From a virus, in IMG/VR virus record IMGVR_UViG_3300023174_000118, positions 22,844 through 86,843 of that record: a DNA stretch of 64,000 nt. The stretch is one strand, 5' to 3'. Below the pieces are notes generated by a model. The model saw only the letters and a program-made list of their open reading frames with translations, did not search any database and was not told where the DNA came from. Of the stretch, positions 43,966 to 54,067 are shown one piece after another. Numbering within the stretch: the first letter of the stretch is position 1; the number at the start of each line of letters is the position of its first letter. Both the position numbers and the translations under genes were made by a program.

Positions 43966-46140
43966 TTAAAAAATCTGACCTGCTAGCAATAGTTGATCGC
44001 CATCGCCTTTTGTAAAATTACCTGCTATGTCTATTGCTGATAATACTGTACTTGACGAATTTTGCCATTGCATAAGATCGGCGGATTGAGAAGCTGCCCC
44101 TTGAACCATTAATCCAATTCTTGCAGCAGTTCCATTAACTACTTGTACTTGATAGGTGTTATTTAAACCATTTGAGCCAAATGAGGCGGGTGCTACTGAA
44201 TATAGATATCCAGCAGTACCTATTAACTGATTAGATACAAATGCTCCTACGTTATTTATATAGGCTCTAATATTTCCATTTTGATCTTGCCATTGTGTAA
44301 GATCGGCTGTTGGGGCTACTACTAATGATCCACCTGATGTATATGTATCAACAAGAGAGTTAGTTACTGTAAATTGGGTAGGTGACACTGTTGCAATTGT
44401 TGCAGAAGTTAAGTTAAATCCTGATCCTGATGTAGCTCCTGGGTTTCCAGACGAGACTACCCCAGTGATTGTAATTGATTGCCCAGCAACAAGGAATCCA
44501 GCAACATTTGTTGTATAGGTTATAGTTGTTCCATTTGCTATAGCAGCAGTAATTGATCCAGAGGTGTTTGTGGATTGAATTACTAATGGTAATCCATTTG
44601 CAGCCCTTGGTCTTATTCTAAGAACACCAGTATTTATTGTATTATTAGTATTTGAATTCATTGCTATATATGCGCCACTTGAGTTTGGATCCATTAATCC
44701 TAAACCATAATAGTTTCCATTACTAATTACATTTCCACCAAAAAATGAAGATCCAGTTGATGTAACATAAGCAAGTAGGCCTCCGCTATTATTTCTCCAC
44801 TCTTGGAGATTAGCAGTTTGAGTAGAGTTTGCTGTAATGGTAAGACCAATTATGTTTTGATTATTAGCAATAGCCATTGTATTAGTCCCGCCATAATTAC
44901 CTTGAACTAATAATCCACCAGATATTACTGTATTTCCAGTAAATGCTGCACCACCTGCTGAGGTTACTCTTGCAACAACAGAGCTATTACCATTTTGCCA
45001 TTGTTGAATATCCCCAGTAGTTGTTGCTGTTGCAACACCGCCAGATGTATAGGTATCTACTAAAGAATTTGTTATAGTAAATTGTGAGCCCGTTACAGAA
45101 GCAATAGTTGCACCTGTTAAGTTAAATCCAGTTCCAGCAGTGGCAGATAAATTTCCAGTAGATACTACACCAGTAATTGTTACTCCCATTCCAGCATAAA
45201 TAAAATTTGGATCACTGCTTGTTGTATATGTTATTGTTGTACCATTTGCTGTGGCAGCAGTAATTGTAAAAACAGTAAATGATGATCTTACAGTTAGAGC
45301 TTGTTGATTTGCTCCAAGTGCTCTTATTAACATTCCACTTGAATTAAAAAGATTTGATGTATTTGATACAGGAACTATTTGTGCACCAGTTAAAGCAGCA
45401 TCTTGAATACGATTAGGCCATAATGCAGTTAATTGAAGATTTCCTGCGTTATCCATTCTAGCTAAGTTTGTACCACTTGAATTTTGCCATTCAGTAAGAC
45501 TATAAGATTGAGATGCATGTCCTCTTATAGACAATGGTACTTGATAAGGAGTAGGTGATGTTATAGATACTACTGAGTGGGGTCTTGTCTGTCCTAGCGT
45601 AGTAGCAACTCCTCCAGGAATAAATGTTCCAGCGGAATTATATACTGTATATGTGTATATATTTCCACTTCCGCTAACAGATTGAACTATAAAAGTTCCA
45701 TTAAAATATGATGGCAACATATTAACAACTGTTATGTATGAACCTGAAGCTACAAATTGAAAATTTATATTTAAAGTATATGTTGCAATAGTTGAAGATA
45801 ATGCAGTTGCTGAAATAATTGCAATTGAATGTGAATAAAATGAATTTGCAACACTAGAAGATCCAAAATACATATGTCCTGCTGCATTTATTCCAGATGC
45901 GGGTGTACCTAATAAATTTTGATTTTGTATTAAATCAGAAGTTTGTTGATTATTAGGTTTTGTAGTTAATGCAATAGAGGTTCCAATTGCTGGAGATATA
46001 ACTTCTGCTTTAGAATTAACTGTAGTTGTATTTAGTGTAGTTGTATTTATAGTATTAGTTACGTTTAATACATCGTCAACATTTAACTGAGATACCTTAG
46101 AAGGATCTTGATATGTATACTTTAATTTATCTAAAGCCAT
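43966..46140 (-). CDS. Modular tail fibre protein
   Basis: 724 residues. Head MALDKLKYTYQDPSKVSQLN, then a helical stalk (NVTNTINTTTLNTTTVNSK). The body alternates copies of the shared beta module (TTITYTTNVAGFLVAGQSITITGVV ... QFTVTNSLVDTYTSGG, twice, plus a diverged copy near 115-175) with the short motif S-Q-[ST]-x-[DN]-L-x-[EQ]-W-[QR]-[DN]-x-x-G, which appears at least four times. This is the plan of long, flexible phage side fibres. Two near-identical module copies lie in one gene, so recombination inside it is possible. Confidence 0.8.
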   Translation of the reverse strand: MALDKLKYTYQDPSKVSQLNVDDVLNVTNTINTTTLNTTTVNSKAEVISPAIGTSIALTTKPNNQQTSDLIQNQNLLGTPASGINAAGHMYFGSSSVANSFYSHSIAIISATALSSTIATYTLNINFQFVASGSYITVVNMLPSYFNGTFIVQSVSGSGNIYTYTVYNSAGTFIPGGVATTLGQTRPHSVVSITSPTPYQVPLSIRGHASQSYSLTEWQNSSGTNLARMDNAGNLQLTALWPNRIQDAALTGAQIVPVSNTSNLFNSSGMLIRALGANQQALTVRSSFTVFTITAATANGTTITYTTSSDPNFIYAGMGVTITGVVSTGNLSATAGTGFNLTGATIASVTGSQFTITNSLVDTYTSGGVATATTTGDIQQWQNGNSSVVARVTSAGGAAFTGNTVISGGLLVQGNYGGTNTMAIANNQNIIGLTITANSTQTANLQEWRNNSGGLLAYVTSTGSSFFGGNVISNGNYYGLGLMDPNSSGAYIAMNSNTNNTINTGVLRIRPRAANGLPLVIQSTNTSGSITAAIANGTTITYTTNVAGFLVAGQSITITGVVSSGNPGATSGSGFNLTSATIATVSPTQFTVTNSLVDTYTSGGSLVVAPTADLTQWQDQNGNIRAYINNVGAFVSNQLIGTAGYLYSVAPASFGSNGLNNTYQVQVVNGTAARIGLMVQGAASQSADLMQWQNSSSTVLSAIDIAGNFTKGDGDQLLLAGQIF

Positions 46141-46162
46141 TTAGACCTCCTCCCGCCTTTTA

Positions 46163-49100
46163 TTAAGCTTGAGCTTCAGTCCAACCTAGTCGTCCGAACA
46201 CTGTAGCTGATGCTGAACCTAGATTACGAATAACAATTGTCATTGTATCTGGCCCATCTGGATAAATGTTAGCATTAGAGTTTGCAGAACCTCCACCAAG
46301 AACAGAGTTACCCAGATCACGAACTGATGTTAAATCAAGTCTATCTGTAACGCCTCCAGTAAAGAATCCACCTGCAACTTCACCACCAGTTATTGTAGTT
46401 GAACCAGCAGCATATGAAACAATTTGTGCAAGAGATGAATTTTGTGCTCCAGAATCTCCAACAGCATTTGTCCATGCAGTTGTTGATGAGGGGGTTCCAT
46501 TAAGTACTAATGTAACAAGAAGAGGTTGTGCTGTTCCAGTTTGAGTTAATCCAAATGAATCTAACTTAAGCTGCATTCTATTAATAATTTCACGGTTTCC
46601 AAATAAACCAACTTGTCCATTATCTACAGAAGGACCTACACGAATTCCAAGTAGTGCAATTGATGATCCTGCTGCAACTGTAGTTGCAGAAGTTGTTCCG
46701 TAAGTAAAGATCAAAGATTTATCGTCATCAAATCTTCCATCCATAATTGCTGCTGTACCCCAGTGAGATATAGAAGGTGCAAATGTTGGATAAGCTAATT
46801 CTACAGATGTTGGAGCAGTTGCAGAATATGTAAATGTTTGAGCCGTTGATCCCAAAGGAGCAAATATCAAAGTTGGGTTAGCGGCTGTTAACGCTTCATT
46901 TAATGTAATTGTTGTTCCAGAAATTCCAGTTACAAATGTTCCATCTGGCACTGGGCTTGGAGTAGTTGAAGAATAAACACGTTGTCCAAGTTGAATTCCT
47001 GTTGCAGATGTAACTGTTCCAGAAACAGATCCTGAAGTCCATGTAGTAGCTGTTCCAGCAACTGCTGATCCTGCTTGTCCACGAGTTAGACCAGTAAATG
47101 TAGTTAATGTTTTTCCAGTGTAATTAATACCTTCATAAACTGAACTATTTCTAACAATTAATGTTCCAGTTGAAGGAAATAACGATGTGTCATTTACTGT
47201 AATAGATGTATCACCTGAGTTTAATGTTGCTGTTGTAAATGATATTGGAGACTCTGTAGTTGCTTCATAACGAGCAACAAGGTTTCCTGAACGCATATAT
47301 GCTTCAGAGTTAACGTTGTTATTTGGCATTCTGTGGCAATAAATAATATTTCCATCAGTTCCTCTAATTCCCCAACGGATTGTTCCTGCTCCATACCATG
47401 AATAATCAATATAAAACATTTGCATTGTTGCTAGGTTTAAGTTATACCCTGAAGGGCCAGTTCCATCTAATTTATCAATATTGAATGCTGACTGTGCAAC
47501 TTTTGTTTCAACCATTTTTGTAACAGTTCCAAAAGTTACGTTTGAAGCACCACGATATGATGGATTAATTGTCATTGATGTATCAGAAGCAATATTAATT
47601 ACTTTATAAGATTGACCACGAAGAGCGATAAAATCTCCAATTTTTAATTGCTTAGAAAATGATGTTGGGAATTCAGCATCAGTTTGTGTAACTGTAGACG
47701 AACCAGCATTTACAGAAACTCTTCCGCCAATTTGTAATGTTGATGATCTACGAACTGCATACAGTGTTGATCCATCATATTCCCAAAAAACACCATTTTG
47801 ATTATCAAATGCTCCAAGTCTATTTTTTGCACCTGACCAACTTGCCACTGAAACTGCAGGATCTCCAGAAGCTGGGGTTGCAGTAGGAGCTGTTAATGCA
47901 GTATAAGTAAATGTATTGTATCTTGGTGCTGCCACAACAGTAAATGTTCCATTATATGCTGTTTCTGTTGCGCCAGTAACAACAACTGTTGCACCTGGTT
48001 GAATATTATGTGCTTCACGTGTACGAACTGTAACTGTAGTTCCAGATGAAGTTAACTGATCGATTGTTGCATATGGTCTTAAAAGAGTTCCAGATGATAT
48101 CTGTAAGCCTTTACCAGATTGGTAGCGGAATTGTCTACGTGTTTGTCTTGTTGAAGATACATTTGCCGATGCGCTATTTGAGCCAAACAATACTCCGCCA
48201 TCAAATGGTCTGTGAACATATTGTGATGTTGGTCTTACATAAATAGTTGCTGATGTTGCAGTTAAAGATGCTGGGTTTCCAATTGTTGGATTTGCAAAGT
48301 ATGCAAATACTGTTGGTGAAATTATGCTTGCAACTGTAAAATTTCCATTAGGAGGATTTGTTCCAGTAATTCCAACTACAGCAATTTCATTTCCTGGCAT
48401 TAATCCATGAGGAATAGTTGTTGTTACTTGTACTCTAAGATCTGTACCAGATACTGATAGCGTTGGTGCTGCTCCAATTGCTGATTGAGAATACAATGTT
48501 CCTGGAGTTATAATTGTTTTAGAAGCATCATATAAAGCTGTAATGGTTGTGTAGTTGGTAGCTCTTGCAGTATATGTAAAGTTAGTTCCTGCAGATACGG
48601 TCTCTACAATAAAGTTTCCGTTAGCAAACAATAAGTTTGTATCACGAACAAATATTGGAGTTCCTACTGCTGGTGGAGTTGTTGTTGCAACTGTTACAAT
48701 TCTTGCATTTGCAGCCATTGTAATAGCAGTTATGTTTAATAGTGGGACTTGGTTTTCAAAAGCCCATGGACGATTATTTGTAAGAGATACGTTTTCCCAT
48801 TTAGTTGTTTGTTGTCCATATTCAAAGTCTGTATCAATTAAAGATTGTGGCTGAGATACACGAAATTTACCTACTGGATCAGTAAATGTTTCAGAAGGAG
48901 AAAACTTCTCATCATATTCATCAATAGTTATTTGTAGCGTATCTGTGGCAGACATTGCTGTAGTATTAAAATTAAGAACAATTGTTGTAGTTCCAACTGC
49001 TGTTGCTGGAGTTAGTGTATATGATGTAGCTCTTAAACTAGGGTCAGAAAAATTATAGATTACTTGATTTGTTGTTGTATTGGTAATTAATGCTAGGCGT

Positions 49101-49186
49101 TCACGTCTAATGATTCTTGGAATTGTTATTGTTCGTGTAGCTGGAACAAATGTATATCCTGTTTCAAGTAAAATTTTTCTTGCCAT
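46163..49186 (-). CDS. Large modular tail fibre/appendage protein
   Basis: 1007 residues. Residues 1-130 are a beta domain (MARKILLETGYTFVPATRTI). Then come several modules of the type VTTTIPHGLMPGNEIAVVGITG or VRTREAHNIQPGATVVVTGA ... YNGTFTVV, a small SH3-like barrel (FCCH-like) common in phage tail proteins. A domain around 590-640 (YNLNLATMQMFYIDYSWYGAGTIRWG) looks like a jelly roll, and the C-terminal third is a beta domain with many Thr and Ser. Probably a fibre or baseplate arm. The stop lies 22 bases before the next gene. Confidence 0.8.
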   Translation of the reverse strand: MARKILLETGYTFVPATRTITIPRIIRRERLALITNTTTNQVIYNFSDPSLRATSYTLTPATAVGTTTIVLNFNTTAMSATDTLQITIDEYDEKFSPSETFTDPVGKFRVSQPQSLIDTDFEYGQQTTKWENVSLTNNRPWAFENQVPLLNITAITMAANARIVTVATTTPPAVGTPIFVRDTNLLFANGNFIVETVSAGTNFTYTARATNYTTITALYDASKTIITPGTLYSQSAIGAAPTLSVSGTDLRVQVTTTIPHGLMPGNEIAVVGITGTNPPNGNFTVASIISPTVFAYFANPTIGNPASLTATSATIYVRPTSQYVHRPFDGGVLFGSNSASANVSSTRQTRRQFRYQSGKGLQISSGTLLRPYATIDQLTSSGTTVTVRTREAHNIQPGATVVVTGATETAYNGTFTVVAAPRYNTFTYTALTAPTATPASGDPAVSVASWSGAKNRLGAFDNQNGVFWEYDGSTLYAVRRSSTLQIGGRVSVNAGSSTVTQTDAEFPTSFSKQLKIGDFIALRGQSYKVINIASDTSMTINPSYRGASNVTFGTVTKMVETKVAQSAFNIDKLDGTGPSGYNLNLATMQMFYIDYSWYGAGTIRWGIRGTDGNIIYCHRMPNNNVNSEAYMRSGNLVARYEATTESPISFTTATLNSGDTSITVNDTSLFPSTGTLIVRNSSVYEGINYTGKTLTTFTGLTRGQAGSAVAGTATTWTSGSVSGTVTSATGIQLGQRVYSSTTPSPVPDGTFVTGISGTTITLNEALTAANPTLIFAPLGSTAQTFTYSATAPTSVELAYPTFAPSISHWGTAAIMDGRFDDDKSLIFTYGTTSATTVAAGSSIALLGIRVGPSVDNGQVGLFGNREIINRMQLKLDSFGLTQTGTAQPLLVTLVLNGTPSSTTAWTNAVGDSGAQNSSLAQIVSYAAGSTTITGGEVAGGFFTGGVTDRLDLTSVRDLGNSVLGGGSANSNANIYPDGPDTMTIVIRNLGSASATVFGRLGWTEAQA

Positions 49187-49187
49187 A

Positions 49188-50936
49188 TTAGTACGCTCCT
49201 AGTAATATATCCATTGCTTTAAATGGATAAGAATATGTTGTAGTAGATGTTGCAAATCCTGCTTGAATCCTGCCAACAAAAGTAGTTCCTATTGGCGGAA
49301 CTTCAGAAAAAGACATATATCCATCTGAATCTAGTATAAATCCATCATAGCTGAAAGGGGTTCCCCAAACATATTCTGGTAGACTTACACTTTGAATTAT
49401 ACCATTAAGGGTTACTAAAAGCCTAAATGGGTTTGATATTGTTTGCTTTAAGCCTTGCCAGGTAAGCAAAAATCTATTTTCAATACCGTCAAATTGATAT
49501 GTTAAATTATCTATTGGCACTATGTCTAATTGTAGGTTAGGTGCTGTTATATTTCCCGCATAATCAACTTTAGCTAAAGTGTTGTTATTGCTATCCCACC
49601 ATTGTTGTAAGTCTGCAGTATTCCCTGCTCCAGATGGGTATACTATTAGCGATGGAGTTAATAAAGAAGAAGAACGAATTCTAATTGATGATCCTAATCC
49701 ACCATATGGACGTATAATTCCATTTGCACCATCTGATTGTATTACAACACCATTATTATGTAAAAATCCAAATCCGCCAGCGGTTGGTGCCAAAAATGAC
49801 GGTGCTGAAACCTGATAATTTGAAACCACTGAATTAGATGCAACTTTAAGTATTTGAGTTGCTGATGAATCTTGAACTTGAAATATATCTCCACCAGTTG
49901 TTGTTGATGCAGTTCCACCAGATGTGTAGGTATCTGATAAAGCATTTGTAACTGTAAATTGAGTTGCACTTGCTGATAAAACTATTGCACCTGATAAGTT
50001 AAATCCAGATCCTGCAGTCGCTGAAGTATTTCCAGTTGAAACAATTCCTGTAATTGTAACTGTTTCTCCAGCAAGAAATGTATTAGTTGCTGTATAAGTA
50101 ATTATTCCACCACTTGTTGTAGCTGCAGTAATTGTTGCAGTTTTTACAGCAGTTTGTTTTACTACAACAGGCCCAGATGTATCTTTTGGTTGAATTTGTC
50201 CAGATGAATTAATTCTTAATTGTATTGCACCTGTTGAGCTTTGCCATTGCATTAAATCTGAAGTTTGTGAAGATGCACCTTTAAATATAGATGTTGCAGA
50301 TGTTGTGCCAATGGGGGAGTCTACTATTAATGAATTACTATCTGATGCTGGCTGTATATACAATCTACCATTTGATGTAAATGTAGATCCACCACGGAAA
50401 TTTATAGATCCCGCAGGACCAACATACATCATTGTTGTTCCTGAAGCATTTTGCCATTCTGTCAAATTACCATTTGGAATAACTGTGGCGGTACCGCCAG
50501 AAACATAAGATGTTGTAGTAGCAGTAACTGTTATTGTAAATTGGTCACTAAATGCTGTTGCTATAGTTCCAGAAATATTATATGTTGTTGGGGAAATACC
50601 TGATATTGATACTGTTTGACCCGCCGAAAATGTATTTGTTGCTGTATATGTAATTGAAGATCCATTATTTACAGCATTTGTAATTGTGGCTGTTAATGTT
50701 GGTCCAGACTTGATAATTAAACCTTTACTACCAACATCTGGGATTGTAATAGTTTGTGGGACTGCGGTAAAATTATTAGCAGCATTTAATAAAGCGGCAT
50801 TAGAAGATGTTGATCCAATTGGACCTTGTATACCTACTGCTCCTTGAATACCAGAAATTCCCTGTATACCTTGTGCACCAAATGTTGCATTTAGCCATTG
50901 TAGGGAACCTGTATCATAATATTTTAATGTAGAAAT
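49188..50936 (-). CDS. Collagen-like modular fibre protein with ATT start
   Basis: The frame is open for 582 codons. There is no ATG, GTG or TTG before an internal TTG at 50465, but just after the in-frame TAA at 50937-50939 an ATT codon follows a strong ribosome site (AGGGGGTGA). The N-terminus would read (M)STLKYYDTGSLQWLNA, a typical fibre start, then GAQGIQGISGIQGAVGIQG collagen triplets (18 onward), two beta modules (one with PTTYNISGTI, one ending DTYTSGG) and WQxSxG motifs. One base change would turn ATT into ATG. Translation from TTG 50465 would remove the collagen stalk and is less likely. Confidence 0.78.
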   Translation of the reverse strand: MSTLKYYDTGSLQWLNATFGAQGIQGISGIQGAVGIQGPIGSTSSNAALLNAANNFTAVPQTITIPDVGSKGLIIKSGPTLTATITNAVNNGSSITYTATNTFSAGQTVSISGISPTTYNISGTIATAFSDQFTITVTATTTSYVSGGTATVIPNGNLTEWQNASGTTMMYVGPAGSINFRGGSTFTSNGRLYIQPASDSNSLIVDSPIGTTSATSIFKGASSQTSDLMQWQSSTGAIQLRINSSGQIQPKDTSGPVVVKQTAVKTATITAATTSGGIITYTATNTFLAGETVTITGIVSTGNTSATAGSGFNLSGAIVLSASATQFTVTNALSDTYTSGGTASTTTGGDIFQVQDSSATQILKVASNSVVSNYQVSAPSFLAPTAGGFGFLHNNGVVIQSDGANGIIRPYGGLGSSIRIRSSSLLTPSLIVYPSGAGNTADLQQWWDSNNNTLAKVDYAGNITAPNLQLDIVPIDNLTYQFDGIENRFLLTWQGLKQTISNPFRLLVTLNGIIQSVSLPEYVWGTPFSYDGFILDSDGYMSFSEVPPIGTTFVGRIQAGFATSTTTYSYPFKAMDILLGAY

Positions 50937-50996
50937 TTATTTCACCCCCTGATGTATTTATTATATCACTTTATTAGTTTATTTAAGAATAAACAA

Positions 50997-52352
50997 TTAG
51001 TAATATAAAAATATTACTCCGTCTCCGCCTTTACCTGAAAATGCACCATTAGAAGATGCACCACCGCCGCCTCCACCAAGTCCGCCATTACCGCCAGCAT
51101 TTCCTACACCATTTTCTCCATTTGCAAGATAGCCTGCGCCGCCTCCGCCTCCGCCAAATAAAATTCCTGTTCCTGTTGATCCAGATCCACCAACAAATCT
51201 ATCACTATTACCTCCAAGCCCTGTTCCTGAAGTTACAACTCCAGTTGTACAGGCTGATCCTGCTCCGCCACCAATAGCGCCCCTACCACCGTTGGGAATG
51301 AAATATGCGCCAGTTGCTGGTATTGCTGCTCCGCCGCCGCTTCCAGAAACTCCATCAAAACCACCAGTACTTCCCGTTGCGCCTCCTGCGCCATAACCAA
51401 TTACATTATTTGATGCAGAAGGTGCTCCAGTATAAGAAGCTCCACTTGAACCACCTCCAATAGTTGCTGTTCCGCCGCCACCTGCTCCACCAATTCCTGC
51501 TCCAGGTGACGGAGAAAAACCAGCATTTCTTCCGCCTTCTCCTCCACCAGCTAAAACTTGTCCATAAATAGTTTGTTGTCCAGAGTTTGATGATGTATAA
51601 GAACCAGTACATGCTATAGATGCACCTCCACTGCCTACTATTGCTGTATCTGAAACAAATGCCCAACCAGCAGATATGCCTCCTGCTCCGCCACCGCCGC
51701 CGCCACCACCATTATATGCAGTTCCGCCAGAACCAGTTCCTGTTATAGCATTTGTAAATGAAAATTGTGTTGAAGAAGCTGCTGTAACTGTTGCATATGC
51801 ATTATTAAGAGAAGCTCCAGATATTTGAGTAATTCCAGAAACATTTACAGTATCTCCAATAACAAAATTATTGTTGGCTATATATACTGCATTTACACCA
51901 TTTCCATATGCAGAAGTTATTGTAGTTGAAGTGCTTAATCTACCTGCTCCACCTGCTCCTCCGCCGCCAATACATACTGCATAAACTCTTTTGACATTTG
52001 AAGGAATTACAACAGATCCACTAGTTACACTACCTCCAGAAGTATATGTATTTGATGAAGCTAAAGTATTTAAAATAGTAAATGATGTACTTGTAACAGA
52101 ATAAATTGTTGCATTATTTATATTAAATCCTATATTTGCAGTTGCTGATAAATTATTATTTGATACAATGCCTGTAATAGAAACAATTTGTCCTGCTCTA
52201 TAAAAATTTGGACAACCATAGGTTATATATGAACCATTTGCTACAGCACTAACAATTGAGTAGGTTGCTTTAGTTTCATATATTGTTTGTCTAAGTTTTA
52301 ATCCATATGGGGTTTCACTATATTGTGAATTTTCATAAAATGTATTTGTCAT
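50997..52352 (-). CDS. Glycine-rich adhesin-like protein with inserted modules, group B
   Basis: 451 residues, the longest of the nine. Head MTNTFYENSQYSETPYGLKL is group B. Two foreign modules interrupt the scaffold: one after the QTIYETKA strand (about 28-115, containing GQIVSITGIVSNNNLSATA), and a second after VVIPSNVKRVYAVCIGGGGAGG (about 140-210, with TVNVSGITQI). Then the Gly body resumes with GGISAGWAFVSDTAIVGSGG and YTGAPS, and ends GDGVIFLYY. The modules are the ones found in long fibres here, so this gene shows recombination between the two families. Confidence 0.83.
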   Translation of the reverse strand: MTNTFYENSQYSETPYGLKLRQTIYETKATYSIVSAVANGSYITYGCPNFYRAGQIVSITGIVSNNNLSATANIGFNINNATIYSVTSTSFTILNTLASSNTYTSGGSVTSGSVVIPSNVKRVYAVCIGGGGAGGAGRLSTSTTITSAYGNGVNAVYIANNNFVIGDTVNVSGITQISGASLNNAYATVTAASSTQFSFTNAITGTGSGGTAYNGGGGGGGGAGGISAGWAFVSDTAIVGSGGASIACTGSYTSSNSGQQTIYGQVLAGGGEGGRNAGFSPSPGAGIGGAGGGGTATIGGGSSGASYTGAPSASNNVIGYGAGGATGSTGGFDGVSGSGGGAAIPATGAYFIPNGGRGAIGGGAGSACTTGVVTSGTGLGGNSDRFVGGSGSTGTGILFGGGGGGAGYLANGENGVGNAGGNGGLGGGGGGASSNGAFSGKGGDGVIFLYY

Positions 52353-52355
52353 ATA

Positions 52356-53165
52356 TTAATAGTATAGCAAGACTAAGCCATTGCCCCCACTTCCGCCAGT
52401 TCCATTTGGTGAAGTTCCTCCACCGCCGCCTCCGCCTGCGCCTCCGTTACCACCTGCGCCAGCTGTTCCATTTGAGCCAGGTCCTGCATAACCTGCACCT
52501 CCGCCGCCGCTACCTGGTGCAGACCCACCAGTTCCGCCAGTGTATAAATCACCAGTTCCACCGTTTGCTCCAAAACCAGTTACAGATCCACCTCCGCCGC
52601 CACATATAAGTCCTCTACCTGCAGAATAAGTATTATTAAAATTACTTACTCCTCCACCTGCTCCAGTTGTTACCCCATCACCACCGTTTCCAAAAGCAAA
52701 TCCACCTCCAGAGGCATAGCTAATTCCTGAAGCTCCTACACCTGGTGCACCAGTATATGATGTTGTTGAGCTATTACTTGACCCTGTTGTTGCTCCACCT
52801 GATCCACCAGAGCTTCCATTATTGAGAGATCCAGCGCCTCCTCCTGCAAAAACCATTCCATAAATTGATCCTGTTCCTGAAGCACCAGTTACTGGGCTTG
52901 AATTTCCAACTCCACCTGCGCCTACTGTTACAATATTAGATGCATAAGTCCATCCCATAGAAAAACCACCTGCGCCGCCGCCACCTGTACCAGTTGTTGA
53001 TGAACTACCAGCTGCACCGCCGCCGCCAATAACTATTGCCCATACTCTTTTTATTCCTGGCGGAATTGTTACAGAAAAAGTTCCTGGAGTAGAAAAAGTT
53101 TGTTGAAGCTTTAATCCGTACGGTCCATCCGTAAAGTTTGCTTGATTATATATTGTTGTTATCAT
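52356..53165 (-). CDS. Glycine-rich adhesin-like protein, group B
   Basis: 269 residues, the shortest of the nine. Head MITTIYNQANFTDGPYGLKL; landmarks TIPPGIKRVWAIVIGGGGAAG, GGFSMGWTYASNIVTVGAGG, YTGAPGVGASGISYASGG, GRGLICGGGGG, end GNGLVLLYY. Only three bases separate it from each neighbour, so it must be made from the same mRNA. The last codons double as the promoter box for the next gene. Confidence 0.85.
   Translation of the reverse strand: MITTIYNQANFTDGPYGLKLQQTFSTPGTFSVTIPPGIKRVWAIVIGGGGAAGSSSTTGTGGGGAGGFSMGWTYASNIVTVGAGGVGNSSPVTGASGTGSIYGMVFAGGGAGSLNNGSSGGSGGATTGSSNSSTTSYTGAPGVGASGISYASGGGFAFGNGGDGVTTGAGGGVSNFNNTYSAGRGLICGGGGGSVTGFGANGGTGDLYTGGTGGSAPGSGGGGAGYAGPGSNGTAGAGGNGGAGGGGGGGTSPNGTGGSGGNGLVLLYY
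52361..52369 (-). promoter_or_regulatory. Extended -10 promoter, nearly leaderless
   Basis: TGC-TATACT on the minus strand inside the 3' end of the preceding adhesin gene, eight bases before the ATG at 52352. The predicted leader is one or two bases and no ribosome site is present. Confidence 0.45.
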
Positions 53166-53168
53166 AGT

Positions 53169-54056
53169 TTAATAATATAGGTAAAGTATTCCTGCTCCAC
53201 CCACCCCTCCTGAAGCTCCTCCACCTGCTGCTCCGCCTCCAAGACCGCCTGTTCCACCATTCATTCCAGAACCATTTGTTCCGTTGCCTGCAGTTCCTGC
53301 GCCACCTCCGCCAGATCCACCGTTGTTACCAGTATTAATTCCGCCTAAACCTCCATATGTTTTTTGTCCAGTACTTATATTAATACCGTTTCCACCATTA
53401 CCGCCAATGGCTAAATTAGCAGTATTGCGTGAACAACCTCCGCCTCCACCTGCTAAACCTGAACCACCATTACCAGCAATAGCGGTTCCTGCAACTACTG
53501 TATTTGGTCCTCCACCTCCTCCAGAAATTCCATCACCGCCTTCACCTGCTGGAACTGAAGCGGAACCTGAAGTTCCTCCACCACCAGCACCAGATCCTAA
53601 ATTACCTTTTAATGCATTAAGTCCTCCAGTTCCACCAGGCATACCCCAATAATTAGTTGCTCCAGAATATCCTCCACCTCCTGCACCGCCAAGCAAATTT
53701 CCCGCTATATTACTTCCTCCACCTGCCAGTATATTTCCGTAACGTGTATAGCCGCCCGAACCATTTACTGAACCACCAGCGCCAATAACACAATATGGCA
53801 CTTTAACAGACCAACCCCAAGTAATTCCGCCTGCGCCTCCTCCACCGCCATTGCCTGAACCTCCACCGCCTCCAACTGCAATAGCATATACAAAATTAAT
53901 TCCTGCGGGAATTGTAACAGAGCCTGTTGATGTAATAACTTGTTGTAATTTTAAGCCATAAGGAGTAATTGAAGACACAAATGAAGCAGCTGATTGTGAT
54001 GATCCAAAATCAGATACTTGTCCTCCAGACTGTCCTCTTTTAATTGGATTAGCCAT
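53169..54056 (-). CDS. Glycine-rich adhesin-like protein, group A
   Basis: 295 residues. Head MANPIKRGQSGGQVSDFGSS, then YGLKLQQVITSTGSVTIPAGINFVYAIAVGG, almost identical to the 40878 copy over this strand region although the genes are 13 kb apart. Landmarks TWGWSVKVPYCVIGAGG, YWGMPGG, GDGISGGGGG, GNGINISTGQ and end GAGILYLYY. AGGAG stands before the ATG. Confidence 0.85.
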   Translation of the reverse strand: MANPIKRGQSGGQVSDFGSSQSAASFVSSITPYGLKLQQVITSTGSVTIPAGINFVYAIAVGGGGGSGNGGGGGAGGITWGWSVKVPYCVIGAGGSVNGSGGYTRYGNILAGGGSNIAGNLLGGAGGGGYSGATNYWGMPGGTGGLNALKGNLGSGAGGGGTSGSASVPAGEGGDGISGGGGGPNTVVAGTAIAGNGGSGLAGGGGGCSRNTANLAIGGNGGNGINISTGQKTYGGLGGINTGNNGGSGGGGAGTAGNGTNGSGMNGGTGGLGGGAAGGGASGGVGGAGILYLYY

Positions 54057-54067
54057 TTGTTACCTCC

